Positions 41,834-50,229 of a DNA stretch of 64,000 nt are shown piece after piece; the stretch's first letter is position 1, and the number at the start of each line of letters is the position of its first letter. The notes under the pieces are model-generated. The model ran no database searches, was not told the DNA's origin, and saw nothing but the letters and a program-made list of their open reading frames with translations. Position numbers and translations under genes: made by a program. The DNA lies in assembly GCF_025950235.1 (NCBI RefSeq), contig NZ_JAPDDT010000022.1, positions 1 to 64,000 of the forward strand, read 5' to 3'. This stretch comes from Luteolibacter arcticus. GTDB lineage: Bacteria > Verrucomicrobiota > Verrucomicrobiia > Verrucomicrobiales > Akkermansiaceae.

Positions 41834-41897
41834 CAGGTCACCTTCGCGGCTGCCGATGGCAGCGGCTGGCTGCACTTCCCGAAGATCTTCCGCCATG
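41834..41897 (+). pseudogene. Thioesterase gene fragment (duplication remnant)
   Basis: About 64 bases, in frame, encode QVTFAAADGSGWLHFPKIFR. The match to the intact thioesterase at 43006-43410 is VTFGDTDCSGWIHFPKIFR, with DNA identity roughly 75-80% by eye. It breaks off in GCCATGAATCGG and joins a copy of the fabF 3' end (CGGTTCTAAGG, 41901-41911). There is no start and the catalytic part is missing. It marks the right end of the first unit of a tandem duplication. Confidence 0.72.
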
Positions 41898-41905
41898 AAT
41901 CGGTT

Positions 41906-42877
41906 CTAAGGTCGCGGCTTGCGGCTTGGCTGCGTCTTCTCGATTTCTTGCTCGATCTGCGCGAGGCGGTCCCGGTCCACGGGATCCGCTTCGGCGAGAG
42001 GGCGGGTGATGCCGGTCTCTAGCTCGGTGCATTGCCATCCGGATTTCTCGAAGCCGGAAGGCAGTTCATTCGGGGATGTTTGCTGGCGTGGTCCGGCGTT
42101 CTTCCAGAGGACGAGCTGTCCTTGCACGTGCAGGCTTTTCGCGAGGCCGTTCGCCGCGGGATGTTGCCCGTTGATGGATTGCTTGCGCAAGGCGATGCCG
42201 GGTTTCCACGTGGTCCAGAGGATCTGGTGGTCGCTGACCTCGCCCTGATCCGTGAAGTGCAGGCGGGAGATGAACGGGTAGTCCCCGGAAGCGATGCTGA
42301 GTTGGCCGCTGCAGACCAGCACGCCTTCCCCCCAAGCCATGTCCCGGATGGTGAAACGTTCGACCCTAGGGGTGGCCTTGAGAAAGCGGTCGCTGCGAAG
42401 CTTGCGGATGGTCACCGGCTTGTAGTCGGGGGCGAAGTACGCCCGTATGCAGGACCAGCGGAGAACGGTGGCGACATCGCCGCGGGCATTCACGCGGGCT
42501 ACCGGCTCCGGTGCCCGTGATTCATCGTGGTAGAGGACAAACCGGCGTCCGTCCGCGGTCGCCGCCACGACGCGATGAAAGAAGGAAGGCTTCACCGATA
42601 CCGGATTCGCGTTGCAGTAGTGAAGCAGGCGAGTGCCGCCGCCTTCGCCGATGAGTTGCGAGGGTGCGAGGTCCTTGGCGGAGTCGAGGGGCTTCGAAAC
42701 GGAGCCGGGGTTCACCCGATCGATGACGACATCCTCCTGGAGGGGCGGAAGAAGATCCTGCGCATCCTCCAGGGGCGGTGGAAGATCCTCCGGGAGAGGA
42801 AGAAGGTCCTGCGCCGATGCCGGAAGAATGAGCCCGGCAAGAAGCCCGGAGAAAATGACGAGACGCTCCAATCCCAT
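41906..42877 (-). CDS. Secreted protein, paralogue 2 of a tandem duplication
   Basis: Predicted 323-residue exported protein. The signal peptide MGLERLVIFSGLLAGLILPASA is followed by a low-complexity Leu/Pro/Asp segment with three near-repeats (DLLPLPEDLPPPLEDAQ...). It then aligns with the gene at 40803-41723, from IGEGGGTRLL to RPLAEADPVDRDRL. No known domain is recognised. Its stop lies within a copied piece of the fabF end. The low-complexity insert after the signal peptide is absent from paralogue 1, so the copies have diverged considerably. Function unknown; the secreted location is inferred. Confidence 0.72.
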   Translation of the reverse strand: MGLERLVIFSGLLAGLILPASAQDLLPLPEDLPPPLEDAQDLLPPLQEDVVIDRVNPGSVSKPLDSAKDLAPSQLIGEGGGTRLLHYCNANPVSVKPSFFHRVVAATADGRRFVLYHDESRAPEPVARVNARGDVATVLRWSCIRAYFAPDYKPVTIRKLRSDRFLKATPRVERFTIRDMAWGEGVLVCSGQLSIASGDYPFISRLHFTDQGEVSDHQILWTTWKPGIALRKQSINGQHPAANGLAKSLHVQGQLVLWKNAGPRQQTSPNELPSGFEKSGWQCTELETGITRPLAEADPVDRDRLAQIEQEIEKTQPSRKPRP

Positions 42878-43005
42878 TGGCCGGTAGTGAATCGCAGCGC
42901 AGCGGAATTGTGGAGACGGAAAAGGGGAAAAATCCCCGGGCCGGTTCCGGCCGTCGTGAATCCCATGGGCCCGTTCTTGCGGCCTGAAGCTTGGCTCGTC
43001 ATACC

Positions 43006-43410
43006 ATGGGCATGCTCGATCCGCTCTACGTTCATCCGTCCCATGTGACCTTTGGCGACACCGATTGCAGCGGCTGGATTCATTTTCCGAAGATCTTCCG
43101 CCACGTGGAGGAGGCGGAGCACGCCTTTCTCCGCGAGCGTGGGATTCCGATCATCAGCCGCGAGGAAGGTGGCTGGCCGCGGGTTCACGTGTCGTGTGAT
43201 TTCAAGAGCCCGCTGCGCTTCGACGATGTGATCGAGGTGCAGCTCGGCATCGAGCGCATCGGTGCGGCGTCGGTGAACTGGGTGTTCGAGGTGCTGAAGG
43301 TGGGGGAGGTCTGCGCCTTTGGGAAGATGACCACCGTGCGGGTGGATCACGAGGGCAAGCCGCTGGTGATCGACGAGGGGACAAGGGGGAAGTTTGGAGG
43401 GAACTTCTGA
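43006..43410 (+). CDS. Acyl-CoA thioesterase, hotdog fold (YbgC/4HBT-like)
   Basis: Predicted 134-residue single-domain hotdog thioesterase. The family active-site motif is TFGDTDCSGWIHFPKIFRH (usually DxDxxGHVxxxxY), followed by ERGIPIISREEGGWPRVHVSCDF and VKVGEVCAFGKMTTVRVD-like strands. It hydrolyses acyl-CoA thioesters. ATG 43006 is used; a second ATG lies two codons on and a TTG lies at 42991. It is divergent from the duplicated secreted-protein gene. A partial copy of its 5' region exists at 41834-41897. Confidence 0.85.
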   Translation: MGMLDPLYVHPSHVTFGDTDCSGWIHFPKIFRHVEEAEHAFLRERGIPIISREEGGWPRVHVSCDFKSPLRFDDVIEVQLGIERIGAASVNWVFEVLKVGEVCAFGKMTTVRVDHEGKPLVIDEGTRGKFGGNF

Positions 43411-43418
43411 TCCGCCCG

Positions 43419-43721
43419 CTATCGCCTACCCTTCCGTGATTTTTTCACCTGATGGTGCAAGAGCGAGGCTTGAGCTCCATTTAGAAGGCAAAGGATCAGG
43501 GAAGTCCCCGCGAAATAAAGCAGCAGATTGGATTTCCAATTGATCAGCCAGGTGCCCCACGCGGTAGTTGTCATTGCGGGGATCGCAAAAAAGCTGCTGA
43601 GGAACACACCGATGATTGCGACCAAAAACCAGAGCGCCGAGCGTTGCTGATGAAGCACGATCCTTTCGGTCGCCTTTCTTGCCTCACTTGACGCGAGGAG
43701 AGGGTCATCACCAGGTGACAT
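43419..43721 (-). CDS. Small two-helix membrane protein
   Basis: Predicted 100-residue protein with two hydrophobic helices (ALWFLVAIIGVFLSSFFAIPAM and NLLLYFAGTSLILCLLNGA), short polar ends and a basic C-terminus (KKSRKGRR). Lower GC than its neighbours. It converges with the thioesterase, eight bases apart. ATG 43721 is used. No family recognised. Confidence 0.55.
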   Translation of the reverse strand: MSPGDDPLLASSEARKATERIVLHQQRSALWFLVAIIGVFLSSFFAIPAMTTTAWGTWLINWKSNLLLYFAGTSLILCLLNGAQASLLHHQVKKSRKGRR

Positions 43722-43968
43722 CAATCGGGGTGCTGAATTCCGGGCGGTCGAGTTTTCATACGTCGAGCTTCACTTGTTTGGGAGTGAATGCCAACCGCGG
43801 CTGACTTTGCCGGGGTCCTTCAAGAAAAAAGAAGCCGTATAACGCGCCCATTTCAAGTGACGTGTTAGCCCAAGCGTTCTACGGGGAGTTTCCGGCGGAG
43901 GAGGAAAGACGTGGCCGACCTGTAGCCAGATGCCTCCTCCACCGGAATCACACACACGGAAAGTCAAA

Positions 43969-44457
43969 TCACTTGGCCGAGGCCGTCATCGCGCCATCGA
44001 TGCCCGGGCTGAAATCCTTGATGCGCTTGGCGCTCGCTTGGAGGGTGCCGTTCACTTCCTCGACCACGACCGTGGAAGGGAAGAATCCGTAGCCGTTTTC
44101 CCGCCACTCCGACCACGCGACCATCGGGCCGTCCCAGATGCGGTGGGCCTTGCAAGCGAGCTTCGCATGGTAGCGGCGGGTGATGCCCTTGGCGGCATCG
44201 GCCTCGGTCAAGGGGACCTTGGTAATTTCATGGACGGTGAGGTCCTTGAACTCGATGCGGGTGCTGAAGCTGCCGAGCTGGTGGGTGGCGCGGGCGGTGC
44301 CGTCCTGGCGGATGTCCAAGGTGCCGGCGAGGAGCGCGGTGCTGGCACTCATCACTTCGCGTTGCTCGGTCAGACGCATCTTTGACGCTTCGGTCGCCTC
44401 TTGGGCGGCGAGCGGGAAGATCGAAAGCAGCAGTGCGGTGAGGAATGCGCGTTTCAT
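43969..44457 (-). CDS. Secreted protein of unknown function
   Basis: Predicted 162-residue exported protein. The signal peptide MKRAFLTALLLSIFPLAA-Q is followed by a helix-prone start (EATEASKMRLTEQREVMSAS). A beta-rich domain comes next, with LAGTLDIRQDGTARATHQLG, EFKDLTVHEITKVPL, HRIWDGPMVAWSEWREN and FFPSTVVVEEVNG. No family recognised. ATG 44457 is chosen (the frame extends four codons). It stands alone, divergent from the next gene. Confidence 0.7.
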   Translation of the reverse strand: MKRAFLTALLLSIFPLAAQEATEASKMRLTEQREVMSASTALLAGTLDIRQDGTARATHQLGSFSTRIEFKDLTVHEITKVPLTEADAAKGITRRYHAKLACKAHRIWDGPMVAWSEWRENGYGFFPSTVVVEEVNGTLQASAKRIKDFSPGIDGAMTASAK

Positions 44458-44583
44458 TTGCCGTGACAATGCGGGATCCGTACGACGGAAAACATTCCGA
44501 GATCGCGGAAGAGCCGCCTACGTGATCACGGGACCACGGATCGGCATCGACAAGTGGGGCCACGGGCGGCACAAGGCTGCCCC

Positions 44584-44892
44584 ATGAAGAAGACCTTTCC
44601 CCTCGAAGTGCCGGACCGGAAGCCCGGGCTGGTGCTGGATGCGATCAAGCACGACCTCCGCAAGTATCTGAAGCGCGAGCGTCGCAAGCCGCTGCCCGAG
44701 GGGATCGATTTCTGGGACTTCGACTGCAAGGTCGGCTCTAGCAGCGCGGATGCTGCTGCCACGCACCCCGGCGATGTGGAGAAGGCCGTGGCCGCGGTGG
44801 CGACCGGCGGTGGCAAGGAGGTCTATGTGGAGATCCTTGCCAAGCCCGGCCACCGGGCGAAGAAGGAGGAAGAAGGCGGGAAGGTGGATTAG
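44584..44892 (+). CDS. DUF6172-like small protein
   Basis: Predicted 102-residue soluble protein. The block KKTFPLEVPDRKPG, DAIKHDLRKYLKRERRK and LPEGIDFWDFDCKVGSS followed by VEILAKPGHRAKK matches a small conserved family that I recall as DUF6172 (from memory). Its function is unknown. It converges with the next gene with a four-base overlap of stops. Confidence 0.75.
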   Translation: MKKTFPLEVPDRKPGLVLDAIKHDLRKYLKRERRKPLPEGIDFWDFDCKVGSSSADAAATHPGDVEKAVAAVATGGGKEVYVEILAKPGHRAKKEEEGGKVD

Positions 44893-45212
44893 CGCCCCTC
44901 GCCGAAGTATTTCTCGCTGCGGTAGCGCAGCCATACCCGCAGCGTCTGCGGGACTTTTTCGCGTTCCTCCGGCGTCAGCGTCTCGTAGAGGGCGATCGCT
45001 TTTTCCCGCTCGCCGCGGCAGGCGGCATTCCGGTGCGCGTCCCACAGGCTGCGTGCCAGCCGGATCCGGCGGCACACTTCCTTGACCAGCGCGGGGCCGG
45101 TCAGGGGCTTGGCGTTCGGCTTTTTCTTCGGGGGCACGGCGGCGATGATCCTATTAGTGGAAAATTCTTCCAAGGATTTCCGGGCTGTCGTGTCTTTATC
45201 GATGAGAGCCAT
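44889..45212 (-). CDS. Small hypothetical protein
   Basis: Predicted 107-residue basic protein from ATG 45212 (MALIDKDTTARKSLEEFS). It has KKKPNAKPLTGPALVKEVCRR, and ends in helical and Arg-rich segments with ALYETLTPEEREKVPQTLR and WLRYRSEKYFGEGR. No family recognised; the helical C-terminus is regular enough for a real protein. It is divergent from the ECF sigma gene, 71 bases from its chosen start. Confidence 0.55.
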   Translation of the reverse strand: MALIDKDTTARKSLEEFSTNRIIAAVPPKKKPNAKPLTGPALVKEVCRRIRLARSLWDAHRNAACRGEREKAIALYETLTPEEREKVPQTLRVWLRYRSEKYFGEGR

Positions 45213-45283
45213 GATTGACACCCCGCATGGAAACCGCGTCACAGCCCAGGGCTAAAGCCCCGGCGGTGCTTCCTTTCGCCACG

Positions 45284-45793
45284 ATGACCGAGGAGAAACC
45301 CACGCTCCGACAGATCTTCGAGGCGGAAGAAAGTCCGCTCCTGCGCTTCGCCCACGGCATGGTGGGCCGCCGCGAATGTGCGGAAGACCTCGTCCAAGAG
45401 GCCTTCCTCCGCCTTCACGCCCATTGGGACGAGGTCGCCAATCCGAAAGCGTGGCTCTACCGATCTGTCAGAAATCTCGCCCTCAACTATTTGCGCGACC
45501 ACAAGCGCGAGACCCTCGTCGAGGAAGCTCCCGAGTGGGATGCCGCCGCCGGCCACGATGACGACCCTGTCGGGCGTCTCGAGGCTGCCGGCGCCGTCCG
45601 ACTCCTCCTCGCCGAACTCCGCGATGACGACCGCGCGCTGCTCCAGCTGAAGTATCACGAGGATCTCAAATACGACCAGATCAGCGAACGCACCGGCCTG
45701 AGCGTCGGCAACGTGGGCTACAAGCTCCACCACCTGTTGAAATCCCTGGGCGAAAGCCTGCGCCGCATGGGGATCGAGAGTGCGAACGGTTAG
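45284..45793 (+). CDS. ECF-type RNA polymerase sigma factor
   Basis: Predicted 169-residue sigma-70 family protein of the extracytoplasmic-function class. Region 2 includes SPLLRFAHGMVGRRECAEDLVQEAFLRLH and NPKAWLYRSVRNLALNYLRDHKRE. Region 4 has DRALLQLKYHEDLKYDQISERTGLSVGNVGYKLHHLLKSL, an HTH. ATG 45284 matches the usual start; ATG 45227 would add 19 Ala/Pro-rich residues. A 3-gene run in the same direction follows: 47-base gap, then the anti-sigma/VWA fusion, then the giant membrane protein. This makes it a prime candidate for a dedicated sigma/anti-sigma switch. Confidence 0.93.
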   Translation: MTEEKPTLRQIFEAEESPLLRFAHGMVGRRECAEDLVQEAFLRLHAHWDEVANPKAWLYRSVRNLALNYLRDHKRETLVEEAPEWDAAAGHDDDPVGRLEAAGAVRLLLAELRDDDRALLQLKYHEDLKYDQISERTGLSVGNVGYKLHHLLKSLGESLRRMGIESANG

Positions 45794-45840
45794 AGACGCG
45801 AGACTTCAAGACGCAAGACACAAGACTGGAACCTAACACT

Positions 45841-48800
45841 ATGAACGACGATACGGACAAGCCGCTGAATCCCGTGGGTGATGCTGCGCTCGAAGCGCGC
45901 CTCACCGCGTGGGTGCTAGGCGAGGCTTCGCCGTTCGAAGCGGCGGAGTTGGAAGAGATCTGCGCCCGGGATCCCGAGGTGCGATTGTTCGAGCGGCGCC
46001 TGCGGGTGCTGCATGGCTTCATCACTGCGGATCGCAAGGCGGGAGCGGATGATGAATGGAAGCTGCCGGCGGAGAAGCGCGCGAAGATCGAGGCGCTGTT
46101 TGAGGAGCCGGTGGTTCTAACAGAGGATGACCGGGAGAAGGAGAAGGTGGGCGTCCGCTACGTGAGGAAGCCGGTGCCGCCGCGGCAGACGGGTCGCCGA
46201 GCGCTGCTGGCGCTGGCGGCTTGCACGGTGGTGAGCCTCAGCGGCTGGGCCTTGATGTCATCGGTTGGCCGGACCTCCAAGGATGCACTGGCGATGGAGA
46301 CGAAAGCGGAATTTTCTGCGAAAGCGCCGTCCCGTGAGTCCAAGGAGCGTGCTTTGGAAGAGCTTCGCAAGGCGGTCATCGCCCAAGAAGACGCTGTGGA
46401 GGACAAGCGGAAGCTGCTTTCGCAGATCATCAGGACGGAAGGCGTTATCTACTCTGGCGAGAAGAGTGCTTTTCAGGGATCGAGGGGATTCGATGGGGCG
46501 GATGATGCCGAGTCCGCGTCTAGAGCCTACACTCAACTCGAACAGGACAAGATCCAGTTGGAGAGTCAGATCGAGACTTTGTTGAAATACGACGGAGACC
46601 AGTTGCTGAGCTATGCATCAGGAATCGATCTGCCCGACAACATCGTTCCAGTCTTGAGACCCCAACTCGAGGAAGCGAAGCGCGAGCATCAGTCTTTGAA
46701 GCGGCAAGGTTTGGCAGAAAACGATCCGAAGATGAGGGCAAGTTCCCAGATGATCGACGGGATGGAGAAGGACGTCGCTGATTCCGTTTCGAATCTCCGG
46801 GAGACCCTCAAGGCAAAGGTGGCGCTGTCGAACGAACAGCTCGCGAGCCTGAAGGGTAAGGAGAACGAGGGGATGAAAAGTGGCATCGCCGTCCAGAGCG
46901 TCGTGGATGCGAAGGGCGACTTCGAAGCCAGCCAACGCCTTCTGGAACAGCTCAAGGTCAAGCTGATCACGGAGGAGCTGCAGGCGAAGATTTCCGGGGA
47001 CGCCATTGCGCTGAATGAGCCGGATTCCCCCGTCTTGCCTCTCGCTCCTACGGCAAAAAGTAGAAAGCCAACGCCCCCCATGGCAACGCCTGCTCCAGCC
47101 GCGGAGCCCGCGCCACCTATGGATTCCCCAGAGGTTTTCACAGCGAAGTCCGATCGCGAACAAGCAGCGGACGAGTCCTTGGCCCAGCTTGCGGATGGTG
47201 GCACGGTACGGAGCAAATCCTCCCCAGCCGGACCTCCGGTGAAGAAGCCGGTGACGTCTCACATGCACCTTTCGCAGAACAGCCCGTTTAGCACCAAGTC
47301 TGCGCTTGCAGCGGAGGCTCGGCATGACATGCCGCTTCCCCAGGCCGCGGCTTCCGCGCCAGCGACGCCGGCCGTCACGGGGGCGATCGCTTCCAAAGAA
47401 CTCGCCGAACAAGAAGAAGCGGCACCGCGCCTAACAGCGACTCGCGACGGCAAGCCCGCAAACATGGACGCTGGCGGGCCTGAATGGTTCGGGCGATCCT
47501 CTAAGGCGACTCCGTCCGGGGAGGGCTCCGACTTGCAGACTCGTTTCCGCAGCGACGCATCGGCAGCGGACGTGGAACGTCAGACTGGCGAGGGGCTCGC
47601 TTTCAATTCCTCCCTATTGTCCAACCCCACGGGCGGCCCTGCCGCAGGGGATCGGCCGATGGATGATCCCTTTGCAACTGACGGCCCCGCTCAGCCCGCA
47701 AGTCGCCCGGCGACTGCCACCGCCGACCAGGCGTTTGCCAGCGGTGGCGCGGCCGGTGCAGGTCAGTCCCCGACGAAGACCGACTTCATCGGCGATGGGG
47801 CAGGCGTGACCATCCCGGGTGTCCCGGCCGATCCGAGCGCGGATGTGACCGATATCGTGACGGCGGGTAACCGTTCCGGTCTCGGCGCGGTCAACCGCAA
47901 CAGCATCGACGCCATCCTGAACAACACCGACCGCTCTGGCACGAACGCCCTGGCCAGCGGGAAAGATCTCTCGCTCGGATTGGACGGAGGCGCAACGAAT
48001 GCTCCGGCCAAGTCCGATCTGGAGGCGGCAGGGAAGGAGGTTCCATTGGTCGGGGCATTCAATTTGAATGCAACGGACCAGAGCGTTTGGAGAAGCTGGC
48101 TTACGCAGGACGAAGGAACGAAGGGCCCGGAAGGTTTCGGAACTACTGCGCCTCCTTCGGTGAATGGCTTCATTGAAACGGACGCCCGTCAGAAGTCGGC
48201 GACCGTGGACTTCTCGAATCTCGAAGGGATGGCAGATTTGGCGGCCACGACTCCTTTGGGTTCGAATTTCGATATCCAGAGCCGGTTCCGTGGCGAGCTG
48301 AGCAAAAACTTGGGAAATGCCAAGCTGGGTGGGGAACTCTACTACTCCGATGCTCAAGATGCCGTCCTACCTGGCGAAGCCCTAATCGGCGGGCTGAATT
48401 TCGATCTCGCGACGAGGGGGGAGGGATCGGAAAACGACAGACAAGTCCCGAGGTTCGGGATGAACCTTCGTCTTGGGTCCGAGCGTTCAAATTTTGGTCC
48501 AAGAGATGAAGAGGTAACCTCAGGCATTGGTGGCTTGGGCGATCTGGCCAAGAAGCAAGAGCTGAACGAACTCGAGGGGGGCAAGGACGACCTTTCCAAA
48601 TTTGCGAAGTCGACGGGGAATCCGGAGGAACTCGTTCCGAGGCTGGAAAAAGCGATTCGCGAAGGGGAGGAGAGATTGCAACGCGATCCCAACAGCCCGG
48701 AGATCCAGCATCAGCTTCAGCAACTCGGAAAGGTGCGGGAAGATCTCCGACTCGAGATTACGAAGGCCAAGGGTGCCAAGGTGGAGCAGCAGCAGGATGA

Positions 48801-50136
48801 GGCACCGTCACCGGTTCTCTTGGCTGAAACCCTGACATCCGCGGAGCCCTTCTCGACTTTCTCCCTTCACGTCAGCGACGCGTCCTTCAAGATGGCCAAG
48901 GCGGCGCTGGATCGGGGCGAGGTGCCGGCGGCGGATAGCATCCGGCCGGAGGAGTTCTACAATGCCTTCGACTACGGCGATCCCGCGCCGGCTACTGGTG
49001 AGCCGGTGGTGTGTGCCGTCGAGCAAGCGGCCCATCCCGCGCTGCCGCAGCGCAATCTGCTGCGCATCGGTGTGCGGACCGGATCGCAGGGCCGCGGTGG
49101 CTCGACACCGCTGAATCTAACACTTCTGCTCGATAGCTCGGGCTCGATGGAGCGCGAGGACCGCAATGCCGGACTTGCGAATGCGGTCCAGCAGCTCTCC
49201 GGGCTGCTCAAGGATGGCGATACGGTCAGTGTGATCGGCTTCGCCCGGCAGCCGCGCTTGCTGGTGGATCGCTTGCCGGGAAACCGGGCGCAGGAGCTGA
49301 ATGCGATCTTTGCCCAGACGCCACCGGAAGGCGGCACGAATCTGGAGGAGGGCATCAAGCTCGCCGAACAGCTCGCCTTGCGGCAGTTCAATCCGGCCGC
49401 GCAGAACCGCATCGTGCTCTTCACCGATGGCGCGGCGAACCTTGGCGACGCGAAGCCGGAAACGCTTCAGACGAAGGTCGAGCAGATGCGCCAGAACGGC
49501 ATCGCCTTCGACGCCGCGGGCTTTGGCACCGACGGACTCAACGACAAGTTGCTGGAGCGGCTGACCCGCAATGGCAACGGGCGCTACTACATCGTGGATC
49601 GCGCCGAGGACGCCGATGCGAGCTTCGCGAAGCAACTCGCCGGTGCCTTCCGCCCCGCCGCGGAGAACGTGAAGGTGCAGGTCCGCTTCAATCCGGCCCG
49701 GGTGGCGAAGTACAAGCTGATCGGCTTCGAGGAGCACCGCTTGAAGAAGGAAGACTTCCGCAACGACGCGGTGGATGCCGCGGAGATGGCGGCCGAGGAA
49801 GCGGGCAACGCGCTCTATCAGATCGAGGCCCTGCCGCAGGGCGAGGGCGAGGTCGGCGAGGTCAGCGTGCGCTTCCGCGATGTGGCCAGCGGCCAGATGG
49901 TCGAGCGGACGTGGACGATTCCCTACGAAGCGCAGGCACCGGCGTTTGACCAGGCAGCGCCAGCCATCCAGCTCGCCGGACTGGCGGCGTTCGCCGCGGA
50001 GAAGCTGCGTGCGGCTCCGCTCGCCGATGCGGTGGATTTCCAACAGCTCGCCCCGGTCATGGCGAAGGTGAGAGCCCGCTATGGCAGCAGCAAGCCGGTC
50101 GCGGAGCTGGAAGCGATGATTGGAAAGCTGAAGTGA
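45841..50136 (+). CDS. Anti-sigma-like / YfbK-type VWA fusion protein
   Basis: Predicted 1431-residue protein directly after the ECF sigma gene. Residues ~15-60 (LEARLTAWVLGEASPFEAAELEEICARDP) resemble the anti-sigma N-terminus I associate with verrucomicrobial VWA proteins. One membrane helix is at ~120-143 (RRALLALAACTVVSLSGWALM). Residues ~155-385 form a charged coiled coil resembling polysaccharide chain-length determinants. A long Ala/Ser/Pro/Asp-rich, probably disordered region follows to ~960. Residues ~1000 to the end are YfbK-like: STFSLHVSDASFKMAKAALD, VWA domain with MIDAS LLLDSSGSMEREDR (Asp1098), PPEGGTNLEEGIK and IVLFTDGAANLGD, then a C-terminal DUF3520-type region. The VWA part should be periplasmic. 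Metal-dependent ligand binding could control sigma release; that link is inference. Confidence 0.87.
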   Translation: MNDDTDKPLNPVGDAALEARLTAWVLGEASPFEAAELEEICARDPEVRLFERRLRVLHGFITADRKAGADDEWKLPAEKRAKIEALFEEPVVLTEDDREKEKVGVRYVRKPVPPRQTGRRALLALAACTVVSLSGWALMSSVGRTSKDALAMETKAEFSAKAPSRESKERALEELRKAVIAQEDAVEDKRKLLSQIIRTEGVIYSGEKSAFQGSRGFDGADDAESASRAYTQLEQDKIQLESQIETLLKYDGDQLLSYASGIDLPDNIVPVLRPQLEEAKREHQSLKRQGLAENDPKMRASSQMIDGMEKDVADSVSNLRETLKAKVALSNEQLASLKGKENEGMKSGIAVQSVVDAKGDFEASQRLLEQLKVKLITEELQAKISGDAIALNEPDSPVLPLAPTAKSRKPTPPMATPAPAAEPAPPMDSPEVFTAKSDREQAADESLAQLADGGTVRSKSSPAGPPVKKPVTSHMHLSQNSPFSTKSALAAEARHDMPLPQAAASAPATPAVTGAIASKELAEQEEAAPRLTATRDGKPANMDAGGPEWFGRSSKATPSGEGSDLQTRFRSDASAADVERQTGEGLAFNSSLLSNPTGGPAAGDRPMDDPFATDGPAQPASRPATATADQAFASGGAAGAGQSPTKTDFIGDGAGVTIPGVPADPSADVTDIVTAGNRSGLGAVNRNSIDAILNNTDRSGTNALASGKDLSLGLDGGATNAPAKSDLEAAGKEVPLVGAFNLNATDQSVWRSWLTQDEGTKGPEGFGTTAPPSVNGFIETDARQKSATVDFSNLEGMADLAATTPLGSNFDIQSRFRGELSKNLGNAKLGGELYYSDAQDAVLPGEALIGGLNFDLATRGEGSENDRQVPRFGMNLRLGSERSNFGPRDEEVTSGIGGLGDLAKKQELNELEGGKDDLSKFAKSTGNPEELVPRLEKAIREGEERLQRDPNSPEIQHQLQQLGKVREDLRLEITKAKGAKVEQQQDEAPSPVLLAETLTSAEPFSTFSLHVSDASFKMAKAALDRGEVPAADSIRPEEFYNAFDYGDPAPATGEPVVCAVEQAAHPALPQRNLLRIGVRTGSQGRGGSTPLNLTLLLDSSGSMEREDRNAGLANAVQQLSGLLKDGDTVSVIGFARQPRLLVDRLPGNRAQELNAIFAQTPPEGGTNLEEGIKLAEQLALRQFNPAAQNRIVLFTDGAANLGDAKPETLQTKVEQMRQNGIAFDAAGFGTDGLNDKLLERLTRNGNGRYYIVDRAEDADASFAKQLAGAFRPAAENVKVQVRFNPARVAKYKLIGFEEHRLKKEDFRNDAVDAAEMAAEEAGNALYQIEALPQGEGEVGEVSVRFRDVASGQMVERTWTIPYEAQAPAFDQAAPAIQLAGLAAFAAEKLRAAPLADAVDFQQLAPVMAKVRARYGSSKPVAELEAMIGKLK

Positions 50137-50229
50137 CCCGGGGCCTGAAGCGAGCTGTCGCCGGTCTTTACTAACAATTTACGCGTTGCCGGCAAACCGG
50201 TGGCGTTCTCTCCCCACACCCTTGATGCC

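Noticed and set aside
45214..45219. TTGACA as a -35 box for the sigma operon
   Set aside because: No acceptable -10 follows at 16-18 bases, and it lies next to the divergent gene's start.
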